Shown here piece after piece: positions 47,182 to 59,558 of a DNA stretch of 64,000 nt (position 1 is its first letter; each line of letters begins with the position of its first letter). The stretch is taken from positions 4,178,458 to 4,242,457 of the forward strand of contig NC_031476.1 in NCBI RefSeq assembly GCF_000006565.2. The letters run 5' to 3'. The translations under genes were made by a program, and so were the position numbers. Source of the DNA: Toxoplasma gondii ME49 (lineage: Eukaryota; Apicomplexa; Conoidasida; Eucoccidiorida; Sarcocystidae). Under the pieces are notes generated by a model. It did no database searches. It had not been told where the DNA came from and was given only the letters and a program-made list of their open reading frames with translations.

Positions 47182-50100
47182 GTATATATATATGTATATA
47201 TGTATATATATACATATATATATAGAGAGAGAGAGAGAGATCTTTTCACGTGTGTGTATTTCTTGGATCTACTTATGCACATGTAAATATGTCTACGCGT
47301 TTAAATGGAGAAATGCGCATCGCAGATGTACAGATCCGCTTACGTATGTAAGGATGAATATAAGTGTGAACGCATGTACATCGATCTGCAAAAAGAAGAA
47401 GCTTCTCTGTCTTGTTGAATCGAGGAAGAGACTGTCGTGGAGGGGAACGTGCAACAGTCTCGTGGTCTTCGCGTCTGGGTCGCGACGCACCCAGGACCTC
47501 TCCTGAGCCTCTGTTGCGCTGTCTGTACAGGTCCGCTGGACGCCACCGTGAAGGAGCTCTTCACCAGTTGCCAAAGGTAAGTTTTCGATCTCCACTTTTG
47601 CTTTTTCTGCCTTGCGGACGAGAGAGAGAAGCCGCGTCGCTCGTACTTCCTGCGGGCCGGGAAAACAGTGCATGCAAAAAGTCGAGAGAAGCAGACGGAA
47701 AACGCCGAGGGAGTGGGGAAGGCGGTCTTTATCGTGGATGCACCTCAGACTGTTTTCCTGCAAATTTCGCGTTGATGCGCTCTGCAGCGAGCAACGGCGG
47801 CTCGCAGCTGTCGCGACGGAAGCCGTGGACCGGAACGACATGAAGCGCTACGGCCAACTTTCAGATGTACGTACATCCTAGGGAAGAGTGAATCGAGAGC
47901 TCTTTTATCCGAGCTACGAATCGCTTCAGGAATCGCAGACACTCAACTTTCCTTGTTCTGTTTGGTGGTGCATGGCTCCTGACTTCGACCCCTTTTTCTC
48001 AATTGAAATGGGGTCATTCCACCCACGGAAGAGAGGGGCACGGTCTCTCCAGAGCGCGACTGTCGCATCTCAGTTCGCGCGGCAGAGGCATCTCTCCGGC
48101 TGGTGACTTTGGCTTTCCCCTGTGTCACCGAACAACAGTGGCTAAAAGCATGTCGTCCGTGTCTCTTGCTTTTTCTCTCGTTTGAAAGGGGAGCTGGGCA
48201 TGTTGCTTTTTCGCGCTTTTCTCGAGGGGCGGAGTTTCCGCGGCTGTCTCAACTCTGTCTCCCATTCTGTCCTCTTTCTTTGAGGCAGGTGCTGGATATG
48301 TTGGCAGAAAGCATGTCGATCTACGAGGCTCTGCGGGCGTCCGAGTCAATCGCCTTCGCTTCCCGAGAGAGTCGCGCCGGCTCTTGCAAGAGCGCCCCCG
48401 CTTTGCAGCGGAACTCGAAGAAAACTGAGGAAGACTCAAGCCGCCCTCGCGTCTCCGACGCGGTTTCTCACGAGACACGAGGAAGCCGGAGACGGCAAAC
48501 AGACGGGCAAGAAAAAGCAGAGAGAGCGCCGCGCAAAGAGAAACACTCGAGGAATGGAGAGGGCCGCCACAAGCAGAAGAAGGGCGAGAGTCGGGTGGAG
48601 AGGACGGACAAGAACCAGAGGCGGTCGGGAGAACCGCCAAGAAGCGAGGAAAGGAGGACGCGCGAGGTCTCTAGAAAACGCGAGAACGGAGAAGAAGAGA
48701 CTTGGGTCGCGTCGTGGTTCGAAGAAGACGGTGGCAACGACACCCTCTTCTTCCCGCTGGAGAAAGATATGGCCGACTGGGGTCGGGAGGCTCAAAAGCT
48801 CCACAGCGACCGCGGAGAGAAGCCCAGGCGGCGAGAGAGCGAAGGAGACACAGACTGGTAAGGATCCAACGGCGCCGCAGACGGTTCAGTCAGTGTGAAC
48901 TTTCGGTGGTCTCCAGGCCTGGTAGATCTTTCCTTTCTTCTGCTGGAACGAAGGTTCAAGAAAAAGAGAGCAAGCGTGGAAAGCGTTGGCAGGAACTCTT
49001 CTCTCCACGCGATTCGCACGTCTCCCATGTCTCGTCCATTTCTTTTAAGCAGCAGGTGAAAGCCTCTCGACGAGGAGAGCTGGAGGTGAAACCTGTTCAA
49101 GGGTGCTTCTCTGTTCATGTCCATTTGTGCATTCTTCAACATGGTTCTGGCGTCGACTTGTGTTCGACGCGAGCTTCCGTAGAAAACGCCTTTTCCTTTT
49201 AAATGTACACTTCTCTCTTCGCTGTGCGGCGTTCCTGTGACGAGAGAGAAGAGAAAAGAGACACTTGGGGGGAACGGGGAGGGGAGGGGGGCAGCGAGCG
49301 CAAGCAACTGGATGTACTTCCCTCTCGCTTCGCTCCGGAACGCGAGTGTAGTTTACGCGTTGTCTCTGTCGGATTTTCGCGCATCTCTCTCACTCTCTCT
49401 CTCGGGGAGTTCCTCTCGAGTGCTCCCGTCCTGATTGCTCGGCGCTGTCAAACGGAGGTCGGTCTTCTTCTCATGGCCGTCTGGGAGACTTTCTGGGCGT
49501 TGCTAAAGTGTATGTCTTTGGCGAGCGTGCGTTTCAGGCCCAGCGTCACGCCCTCGAAAGACCGCGGAGACAGGGCCGCGGCCATCACTGCCGACTGGGC
49601 GCCCGCCTCGTGGGGCGAGGCTGCGGAGTCGGCCTCCGACGCGCTGGAGGAGACGCCGAGAGAGAGAGACAAGAGACGGTCGAGGGACGCAGAAAGACCT
49701 TCCGAAAAACCTGCAAGGAAGGGAGAGAAGAACGGAGAAAGGAGGCGAGAAAGAAGTGGAGAAAGGAAGTTGGCGAGGAACGACGAGGAAGACAGTTGGG
49801 GTTCGAGGGCAAATCACGGCGAGGAAAGATTGTCTTCTCGCGAGAGCTTTCCAACGGCGCGAGACGAAGGGTGTGCGCGTCGCGGCGACAGTTACAAAGA
49901 CGAGAGGCGCTTTCGGGTCTCCTTCTCCTCCGTTTCTTCTCGCAGCGACCTCGAAGAGAGTTTTCAAGAGTCCCCACTGGACGAGGACTCATGGGATGTG
50001 CATGTCATGGTTCATCGTGCTCTCTTTCTCCCAGTTTCGTCTTCGGGGAGCTATGTCGTCGTCGCGAGTCTCCTGACCAACAGCGGAGACAGGCGGCAAA

Positions 50101-53100
50101 CCTTGCAACACAGTGGCGGCCGGGCTTCGGCTGGCTGTCTCGCGCGAGCGGTGTCGGCGCCGCGGTCGAGCAACAGCAGCGGGGAGTGCGTTTGGGAGGA
50201 AACTCTCGTGCTTTCTCTGGGGTCTTCTTTTTTTTCTGGGAAACGCGAAACATTGATGCACGCGTTGCGCGAGGCGTCGCTCCGCTTTGAGATCTCGGAG
50301 CCTGTCTCCCTCGCCCCTCTCGCCACGGCTCTCGAGCCTGTTGCCCTGCCCCCGCTAGTCCGCGGCGCCCGTCGCCACGGCTCGGTGTCTCTGCGGTCGA
50401 GCCGCGGCGGCAACGGCGGCAGTCTCTCTTTTTCGCTGTGTCTGGAGAAAGGGCGCGCGCAGGTCGAGGACGGCGGGAGGCGCGAGAAACTCCGGAGAAA
50501 GGACAAGCGGGAGCGAGACGCCGAGGCGAGTCTCTTCTTCGACGCGGGCCTCGCCGCCGAGGGACTCGCGTCGGAACGAAGCGACTTCCGAGACCCCGAC
50601 AGAGAACGCGAGCGACGTCTACAGAGCTCGAGAGATGTCGCCCAATGGCCTCCGACTCTAGGGACCTCAGTGTGGAACGAGGGGACGCCAGGACCGAACG
50701 GAGGCTTCGCAGATCCCAGCGCCCAAGACCCATCCGCGTATTTTTCAGGAGCCGCGAGCCATCCTGTCCTCAGTGTGGGGTCTCCCGTCCCCAACGGGGG
50801 GTCTCCGGTCCCCTGTGTGGGGTCTCTGACCCCCGGAGGGGGGTCTTCTTCAGGCCTGGAGGCCCAGAACGCGCAGCTTTCTCAGCAGAGTCAGCAGCTC
50901 CAGAACCTGTTGCTCGCTAGCCAGCAGCGCGAGCAGAGTCTGCATGCACAGTTGCAGGCCTCCCAGGGGTACATGCAGCAGGTATTGCAGGTCTTGAGCG
51001 CGACTCAGGTGGCTCTGAAGCAGCGCGAAGGCGAGGGCGAGAAGGCTCGGGCCTCGGCTCTCGCCCTGGAGGAGACACAGCGCGAACTGAGGGAGCTGCG
51101 AGAGCAACTGAGGGCGCGGACGGAAGAAGAGCGGGGCGAGGCGAGCGAGAAGGCGACGCTGAAGCGGACTGTGGAGACCCAGAAAGTGGAGCTCGAGAAG
51201 ATGAAGACGAAGCTGTCGGAGCAGAGCGACCTTCTCCGCGACGCCCGCGAGAGGCTCGCCGTCCAGCGACGCAGATGTGCCAGGTTACGAGACGATCTCG
51301 TCGAGGCAGACGAGCTCACCGAGGCTGTGAAGACCCAACTGTCTCTGTCCCAGTCTCAAGAGCAGGAGCAGCAGAGACAAATCCTCGCTCTCGCCTACTG
51401 TCTGGGGATCCAGCGGGAAGGTGAAGGCCTCCTGGAGGCCGTGGAGGGATCTCGAGGGGCTCTAGCTCCGTTGCGGAGCTCTGCACCCGGCCTTCTCGGA
51501 CGGCGAGACGACGAGGCCGTTCCGCAGAAGGATGGCACCGGGAGTCGCGCCCTCGCTCTCAGAGATGGCCCTCGACTCTCGCCTTCGTTTCAGCTGTCGG
51601 CGCGTCTGCGCGAGAGACAACGAGGAGATACATGCCGGGTCGACGCATGCGGATTCTTGATTCGCGAGTGTGGAGCATTCACCGCAGAAGACCAAGCCGG
51701 CTTCCCCGGAGTGTCTCCAAGACCGGTGGCTGCGCGCCGCGGCCTACGTGGGCTCGGACGGACCCGCGAAGGCCGGCTTGGAGCCCAACGCGCCCGTCGG
51801 GCGTGTGCCAGGAGCCCGAGCGCAGAAGCGACGTCGGAGAGTGCAGGCGAGACGCGCGGGAGAAGAGGCTCGACAGAAGAGAGCGAAGAAGAGACAGATG
51901 GAGACAGAGAGGACCAGCTCGAGTCCACAGTCGTCGAGGACTGGAGACTGACACCGACAGGTAGGAAACTGCTGTTTGCCCCTGACCTACTTGTCCAGCT
52001 GTTCCTGTCTTTCATCGGAGGTCTCTGTGCCATACATTTCTTCAGTCGTGCTTGTGTTGCTGTTTCCTCTGCAACGGAAGCTCGACGGAGCAAGCACAAG
52101 TGACGCGCCAAGGGGCGAGTTTCAGGTTGTTGGTTTACCCTCGGTTGTTCGATGCATGCAGGTCATAAAGGAACGATCTCTGTGGGGTGGAACAGAGACA
52201 GACAGACACACAGAGAGGTGATTCGAGTTCCTAAACAGACTGCAACGCTTGATGTTTTTGCAGCTGTGGTTCTGCTTCTGTTCTCATGGAAAGAAGAGGT
52301 TGTGGACCCCAGTTTTAGCTGCAGGACATCTCCACTTTTGAGCTCACAAATGTCCACGCATTTTTCGCCTACTGGCTCTTCAGCTTCTTTCTCGAGCGTC
52401 CCTGCGTCCTTCCAGCTCTTCCGTCACTTCCCTTGGTCTCGGTCAATCTCTCGGTTGTTGTGTCTTCTTTTTTGCGGGCGGCGTCGCGACGCATTTGTCT
52501 TTTGTCTCCTTCCCGGCCTCGGGCGCTTCTCGCCGGAATGGCGGTTCTTTCTCTCGCCTCCGTTCGAGAGTGTCTCGCGCGGGTCTCTCCAAGCGACGCA
52601 GACATTTTGTTCAAATGCGATCCCTGCTGCCGCGACGTTTTTGCCTTCCTGCAGTGCTTCTCGCTCTTCGGCAGAGGCAGGTTAGTCCGCGAGAGGTGCA
52701 GTCCGTCTCGTCTGCGCTCTGGAGTCGGCTCCCCCATTCTCTCTCGCAGGCGCCGTTCCTCTCTCTCCCTCTCCAACCTTCCCCCTGTTCTCTCCTGCAA
52801 CAGCAGGTGCTCACGGCGCTCTTTCAGCAGGCTCTGTTGGGGCAAAAGAGAGAGCCCAGCGCGTATCTTCTCTATGAAACAGACGCTCTCCAGGTTAGGG
52901 GGTGCTATCTTGTTCTGCTCGTTCTGGCCAGAAATAAAACTAAGGGGAAGACGAAAGCCACAACCTCCTCGACACAAGTAGCCACTCGCATCCTTGCATA
53001 GTCATATCTAAATTATAGTTCGAATATATATAGGGACAAATATGTGTACAGAGATATCAGTCTATGCGTCTGTAGACGTTTATATATATATATATATATG

Positions 53101-53341
53101 TATATGTATATGTATGTATGCGCGTGTGAACAGTCTTGAACAGAAGCAGGAATTGCAGGAAGAGTGTGTCTACGATCGAATTTACCGCAGTTGCAATGTC
53201 GGTCCTTCGCCGTCTGTAAAAGAAAGTGCAATCAAGAGAGTCGACGAGACGTTCAGGAACCGAGGCTCCTCGCTAGGCTCCTCGAGGTCGAAAGATTCGC
53301 ATATGCACAGTTATGTACCTACGCATATACATATATATACA

Positions 53342-53375
<34 letters not shown>

Positions 53376-56300
53376 TTAAGTACATGTGTAAGAAGATACA
53401 CAGATGAATATATATATATATATGTTGTATATGGGTGCAGGTACATGTCATGTGGAGGAGGCATGAACAGGCTGGAGCGTCGCGGGGTTTGTCGATTTCT
53501 GTGTTTGTTTGTGTGTGTGCTTTCTCGCCGTCTTTCTGAGACTCAAGAGGAGGAGCCAACGAGCGAAGACGCATCTTCGTTTGTCCTTGAGGCGCTTCAT
53601 GTCGGATGCTTTGGACAGTCTTTCCGTGGTGGCATTCCTCTGGGCCTGCGGTGTCGTTCCGTCGCCTGCAGGTTTTCTGGTCAGCGCATTTCCTCGCTCC
53701 GAGTCGCTGCTCGCTTCCACTCTCTTCTTCCTCCCTCGCGTCTGCTCTCTGCGCCGCCTCGGTGTCTCTCGCCCAACTCGCCAGTCGCGCTTTCGCGACC
53801 CACAGTCGCGCCGGCGACTCGCCGGACGCCGCCTTGGTCGCCGCGGCGCGGGCCTGGGAGAAGGACACAGTCTACGAACAGAGAACTGGAGAAAGGAGAT
53901 ACGGCGAGAGCGGTCCTTGTCAAGCAGCCTCTGGTTGCCTCTTCGCCTTGAGCTTGAGAGCCTCAGCAGGACAAGCGTTGGAAGTCGCTGAACTTCGTCT
54001 CGAGCGACAAGTCTTTGGAAGCCGTGAGTCGCTGGAAAAGGTCTCTTTGCGTCTCGTATGCTTCAGTGAAGACACAGTTTTCTTCCGCGTGGACCTGAGA
54101 GTGGCGCTTTCAGGAGGCGAGTCGGTAGCGCATGCATGCGTCTCTCTCACTTCACTGCGAGCAGAGGCGGCGTCGGTACTTTACAGTTTTTATCGGATGA
54201 TCAGCAGGCTTGGTGGTTGATGCGAGTGAGACTGGGTCTCAACTTGGAGAGTTTTTGTCGGTTTCTTGAGATTCGGTTCGTTCTTTGTGTTCGCTGTTTC
54301 TTCGCTTTTCTCAGAAGGTGCATTCACCAGCCTCGATGGCGGTGGCATAGAACAGGCGACCCTCTTACCCCGACAGTCTCCTGTGACTCTCTTCGGTTCT
54401 ACCTTAGTCGCTGGGCCTTTCCGCCAGCCGCCCATTGTTCGTCTGTCTTATTTGTAAGCGCTTCGTATTTCGAGTCTGGTTCTTCGCTGCATCTCCAATC
54501 CTCTCTCGCTCTTGGTGTGTATCCGCTCGAGTACTTTCTTAAGAACTGCTCCTTCCAGCGCTTTGCTCCATTGTCTTGTGTCGAGGTCTGTTTGCTCGCA
54601 CCGTCTCTTCGCCTCAGTGCAGTTGTTCTTCTTTCTCCTGCTCCGACAGGGAAGTTCTTCTTCTTGCCTTGCCGCCTCCCCCAGTCAGGTTTCGCCTTCG
54701 AACGGCGAGTCTGTCAACAGAGCGAAAAGCGGGGATCGCTTGCGTCTCCTTCGGTCCTGCATGCGTTGTCGTTTCTCTGCGGGGCACCGTCGCGCTTCTC
54801 CTGCTCTGTGGGTCTGTGACCTTGTGCCTCTTCGTCTCGTCACCCTTCTGACCTCGAGCGACTGTGCAGCCTTGGGTCGAGTGTCGAGCGAAGGGAGGCA
54901 ATGCACAGCTTCTGCCCCCGCGGAGAACCGGACGACCAGACCAACCGCCTGTCTCTTTTCTCTGTACGTTCCAGGCTGCCCGACTCGGTGAAGCGCGAGA
55001 TTCGCCTCCGTCTTCCTCTGCCTCCTGCCGCCTTCTGCTGGCCTCGGCGCATGCGCCCCCATGCCTTCGTGCGAGACTGGAATTCCCTCAGTTCCTCAAG
55101 CACCAGCGTAAGAATGTCTGGGCGCTCTCGCGAGAGTGCTACATACAAATACTGAAACACTGGCTTAAATACATGTAGGCGTGGACATATGATCACACAG
55201 TTGTGCCAATAAAAAAAATATATATATATATATATGAGGTCCCCAAAACATATATATATATATATGTGTGTGTGTGTGTATAAATACATGAATATATAGA
55301 GTCTTTATAGGTCTGTGGATATAAACGTAGAAAAGACCCATTCGGGGGGATTGTGAAGCCAGGTGGAGAGACAGAGCGAGAGAGGCAGTGGAAATCCGAG
55401 GACAACAACAGACAGCGAGGCTGGATGCAGAGGAAAGGGAGAGGTTTGTGAAGCGTTCTAGTCCGTTTTTCTTCTTTCCGTATGGGAGCACCGCGCGACG
55501 TCTGTTCACCTTCTTCTCCAGAAGAGCGAGTTTCAAATGTTCTTTAGTTCAGCACCGATACAGACTGAACAAGAATGTGAGGTATCTGAGTTTCTCCGGG
55601 TGTCCTCTACAGCCCAAAGCGCAGGCTAGACGGGGGAATCTGCGTTCATCGCAGGTTCTTTTCTCGCAGATTCCATGAAGCATCGTCGTAAACATTAAAC
55701 TCTCCGTGCTGGTGTGACTCTTGGAACTCAACGGCTTTTTGCGTCGGGCATCTGGCGCAGTGCACCGTTCTTTCAACTCTTGGACATCTCGTTTAGATTT
55801 CACCCTCGTTCGATAGCCACTGTCTTCCTCGGACGCAGACACGACCCTGGGGACTCAATCACAACTTGGGGGGAGCTCCAGTCACTGGGGAAAAACCTGC
55901 GGGCATCCAGATCTCGAATCTCACAGGGTGTTTGTATGTCAAGAAGAGGTGACGTCGAATCTGGAGAGCCACTGGCTTTTGTTTCCTTCCTTTCAAGCGT
56001 GCGACATACGCTGAAAGACACGGTAACTCTCCTTTCTCGAACAATTTGATGTTTCGGCCGTTTGTTGCAGTCCTTGTTTCTCTTGACAACTCAACTGCTG
56101 TGTCTTTTCGGAAAGTTTTCGACTGCAAAAAAGGCGTTCTCCAGACGAAGCCCGTTGCTCGACTGCCCGTCGTTTCGCATTGTGCGAGTTGCTCCGAGAG
56201 TGGTGTAAAACAGCTTTTCTGTCTCCTCTGTCTCGGCTTGTTTCTCTGTGGCCATCAGCTGATCTGCGACAAGCTGAAGCCTTCGTTCTTCTCCCCTGCT

Positions 56301-57029
56301 GCACATCTCGACCTCGCGCGGTCTCCACATACCTCTCTGCTGCGTGCGTGTACTCTCTCCGACTCCTTCGTCTCGCTTCCTGGCCTCGATCGCCGGTTCA
56401 GCCGGAACGTTGTGGCCGCCGGATTCTTCCCTGTCTCTGCGCCTTCTCGGCGTCTCTTCCGGGCATGCAGCTTTGCAAAACACCCCTCAGAAGAGCAACT
56501 GCATGCGCCCTGGGACTCCGCACCCGACGTCTCCGACACCGTCTCAGACCTCTCGGACCAGGCCTCAGACGATACAGCTGTCTCCTTCTCCTCGCCTTCG
56601 TTCCGTCCCCGCAAGGGGGCAGACGCTGGGGCTTCGCGCGTGGCGGTGCGCGCAGCGCGTCGGTCGCGGTCGCGGGAAGGAGACATGCCGTCTTTGAGGC
56701 CTGTTCTTCCCTGTCTCCTTCGAGTCGAGCTCCTCAGTGTCTCTGCAGCCGTCGCCGCCGGCGTGCTACCCGCGTTGCCCGCTGCGTCGGGCCCAACTAG
56801 CCAAATCTGGACGAGCTCGCGAGGTCGGACGGCCTCGAGCTTGGCGCGCTTGACGGCACAGCCTGTCTCGAGCGCGGCGGCTGCATGCGCCCGGATCGAG
56901 GTCAGGTGCCCCGACGAAGAAGTCCGCCAGAGTGTGGTTGAGACTCTCGCAGAGGTCCTCATGGACGACGAACTGCTGGCGAGTCTTTCTTCACTCGTTC
57001 CTGCTCTCGAGGCGCCTGTGACCTTGTGA
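46637..57029 (+). CDS. GGA-like coat adaptor: GAT-like helices, C2-like domain, coiled coil, alpha-adaptin-type appendage
   Basis: Exons 46637-46745, 47531-47576, 47788-47866, 48289-48857, 49538-51960, 52655-52893 and 53672-54124 join in phase. An exon ending at 55107 (start near 54.87 kb unresolved) and a last exon 56259-57029 follow. Residues about 35-95 ([16 protein letters not shown] ... ND ... [18 protein letters not shown]) match the GAT three-helix pattern of GGA/TOM1 proteins. Around 49.99-50.45 kb a C2-like beta domain begins [14 protein letters not shown]. At 50.87-51.42 kb a Gln/Glu-rich coiled coil follows. The C-terminus resembles the alpha-adaptin appendage: [18 protein letters not shown], a [18 protein letters not shown] segment, FAKHPSEEQ, then [12 protein letters not shown] and [20 protein letters not shown]. 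No adaptin trunk or clear VHS domain was found. Clathrin-related cargo sorting is an inference. The start may lie upstream. Confidence 0.68.
47006..47240. repeat. (TA)n / TATG array ending in (GA)n
   Basis: About 220 bp of TA-rich repeats followed by GAGAGAGAGAGAGAGA, in intron 1 of the GAT/appendage gene. Confidence 0.92.
50770..50845 (+). repeat. Coding GGGGTCTC-type repeat
   Basis: Three or four degenerate 24-bp units encode [20 protein letters not shown] between the C2-like region and the coiled coil, a probable flexible hinge. Confidence 0.75.
53080..53430. repeat. (TA)n tracts in an intron of the GAT/appendage gene
   Basis: TA/TATG runs at about 53080-53122 and 53320-53430 in the intron between exons 52893 and 53672. 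Confidence 0.88.
55213..55295. repeat. (TA)n and (GT)n microsatellite
   Basis: AAAAAAATATATA run, a short unique stretch, then TATATATGTGTGTGTGTGTG. Lies in the intron after the 55107 donor. Confidence 0.88.
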
Positions 57030-57817
57030 TGATCCATGCCAAGAGAGTCCTTCTTCGCTTCGCAAGTGGAGAGACAGTGTGCAAGAGAGCGAAGGACAAA
57101 CGGAGGGAGGGGCCGCGCGCTTCCCTTGGTGGAAACGAAGCACAGAGCAGGGAGACACCGGTCTCCAGCTACAGAAAAAAAACAGCAGTTCCTTCTCCTT
57201 TTTGTGGACATGTTTCCTCTCTTGTGTGCGGTCTCTCTCGCACTGTTGCGCGCATGCATCGGCGAACGCAAAGGAGAGTCACGATGCGGCGAGAGAGTTG
57301 AGGAGGCGACAGCGCGCAAGCAGAGCACGCAGTCTGAGTGTCGTGGTTGAGATCAAAACATTTTTTAATCCCGCCGTCTCCGACTTCGAGAAAAGCCAAC
57401 ATTTGCTGCGGTTTTTTCAAACATGCCTTCTCTAGGAATCTCTGAAGTCTTCCGTCTTCTGTCTACTTCCTTCAAACGGTTTAAAATGAAGACTTTGCGT
57501 CACCTCTTTGTCCCAGCCGTCCAGTCGTCTAGCGATGCTTTTCGGCGAGAGGGGGACATGTTGTTTCGAGGGACTCCGCATGCATGCGTTATCCCGCGGT
57601 CTTTGAAGCAGTGTCTGCATCTGGTCAGAACCCGTGCAAAACTCGGTGCGTGCGCTTCGTTTTGAAGCTGCATGCTCGCTTGCTACATGTGACTCGGCGC
57701 ATGCACACCGTCGCGCTCGCGCATGGGGGTGGCGAGAGGCCCAGATTTATCGTGGAGTTTCTCTCAGGAATGTGGTGGAGTGCAGGCTTTCTGTGGGGGC
57801 AGAGAGGCACATTCGCG

Positions 57818-57893
57818 CTGGAGCGAATCGCATGCATCGGTTGTCTGCACCCAGGCGCATGCATCGGTTGTCTGCACCCAGGCGCATGCGTGT
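57818..57893. repeat. 27-bp tandem repeat carrying GCATGC
   Basis: Unit GCATGCATCGGTTGTCTGCA plus CCCAGGC, two and a half copies, each opening with the GCATGC palindrome. Confidence 0.88.
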
Positions 57894-58022
57894 TCGCCAC
57901 GGAAAACGGCGACCGCATGCACTCTTTCCAACGCGAACGAATCTGCGTTCCTTTGTCTTAAGCACAGTGGCGGATATGGAGTCTCTCCCCTTTCATGGAC
58001 CGCCGCGAACGCGAGATAGACA

Positions 58023-58039
58023 TCGATATATATATATAT

Positions 58040-58070
<31 letters not shown>

Positions 58071-58210
58071 CGCACACGGATATATATGTATATTTAGATA
58101 TATGTATATATGGATATGGAGAGATCGATGCAGATGAATATGGACACTGTATATAGACGTAGACAGATCGAGATAGGGAGATATGGATACGTAGATATAG
58201 TTGATTACCG
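58023..58210. repeat. GATA/(TA)n microsatellite
   Basis: (TA)n then (GATA)n, then degenerate GATATGGA steps, in the 3' spacer. Confidence 0.9.
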
Positions 58211-58508
58211 ATGGATACGTCTCTGTTTCTGGTGCCCAGCGTATCGAGGCCACAAAAAGGAGCGCTCTTCAGGCTCGCCGGCTTTCTTGAATCCAGGCAT
58301 GTCTTTTTTTGCTCCTTCTCTACCACGAGAGAGTCCCCAAGGACTAGAACTCTGCAAGTGCGAATGCTGAAATGTTTGGCGCGTTTCGTTCACTCGCTCG
58401 TGCTTTCTGTGCCTGGGGCATCTCTCGCCTTTCCGCTGTCCTCACGTGGTTTCTGGCCTCCTCGAAAAAGGCCTTTTTCAAATGCATGCTCCAGTTTCTC
58501 CCCAGACA

Positions 58509-58531
58509 GACACACACACACACACACACAC
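58509..58531. repeat. (CA)n microsatellite
   Basis: About eleven uninterrupted CA units. Confidence 0.92.
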
Positions 58532-59558
58532 GAGCGACTGGGTGGCTGTGCAAATGCAATCCCTCGCATGTCCAAGGAGGTCAGAAGCCAGGGCCGTTTC
58601 TCTCCAGTCTGTCAGGAGCGCTCTCAAGCACCAGTTGCATGCATTCTACAGTTCCTCGGAAGTGCCGCTGAGTTATACTTCACCCGCTACGCGCAGTCCA
58701 CGCAGCTCCCCAACACCGCACGGAACGGTTGCTCTGCCCTTTTTTCGTCGTCGCTCAAAAAACGGTGCATGCATGCGCTCTCGAAGGACCTCGCGCATGC
58801 GTCTCACCCTTCGAACTTCAAAGTCGAGTGAGCACCAGCGCGCAAAGACCGGTTTCTGGGTTCTCTTCGAGAGAGTTGTGTGCGCCTCTGGAAAAGGCCC
58901 CCTGGAAAACTCGAAGCCGGAGAAAGCGACGTTCCTCCATGTTCAGAAGAAAAGCGCATGCAGCGGCGCTTGAGCCTGGATATCGGTTGCAGCAAAAGAC
59001 CTGTTTGATCTGCACAAGAAACCTGGGATGCCGCCTTTGTCGCCTGCGGCTCTTTGACGAAATCCATGGCATGTCACCTGGCAAGAAGTCCCGATAAAAA
59101 CGCCTGTTTCTCTTCTGCCCCACAATTGCACAGGAAACTCGGAAGCGCCTTGCACTTTTACGACGCGCCGTTGTCCTCATTCATTCGAGAGATTTTGTTT
59201 TTATTCGCCCTCAGTGACGACGCCACATTGTCGCCATCTTCTCTCGAGAAAAGGCACTCCCTGAAATGCAGACGAAAACCTGTGCTGGGCCTCTGCTTAA
59301 AAAGAACTGAAGAACAGAACTCCTTCAGCGTTCTGGGGATCCACGTGATGGACATTCATATCCGGTCGACGATCAAGAAAGTCATACGTACTCACAATCT
59401 CTCACCGTTGGGCCGCTTCAACTCCAAAGTCAAAAAGCTCCGGAAAACTCTTGGACCAACCCACGGAATTCCGATTCGCGTTGGCCATTCGAAAAATCTC
59501 GGTTGAGCGTCGCCCTCTCTACCTGCTTGTGAAGTCCACTGCGGCTTCCGTCGTTGAA

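Larger units (their letters stand above)
57030..59558. other. Tail-to-tail spacer
   Basis: 2.5 kb between the stop codons of the GAT/appendage gene and the coiled-coil gene. It is rich in GCATGC sites (for example 57580-57590, 57828-57890, 58768). The longest ORFs (58211-58831 and 59054-59506, plus) run through a (CA)n repeat or lack motifs and splice context. No gene is supported; a non-coding transcript cannot be excluded. Confidence 0.5.

Noticed and set aside
45779..47215. 478-codon minus-strand ORF
   Set aside because: It opens in a (TA)n repeat (YIYIYI), has low-complexity Arg/Glu content and runs antisense to the first adaptor exon.
49203..49537. 5' extension of the big adaptor ORF (starting [10 protein letters not shown])
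   Set aside because: The TTTCAG acceptor at 49535-49537 joins in phase to the preceding exon (TG + G), so the upstream part is intron and not a separate start.
58211..58831. 206-codon plus ORF with a THTHTHTH stretch
   Set aside because: Runs through a (CA)n microsatellite and has no recognisable domain or coding bias.
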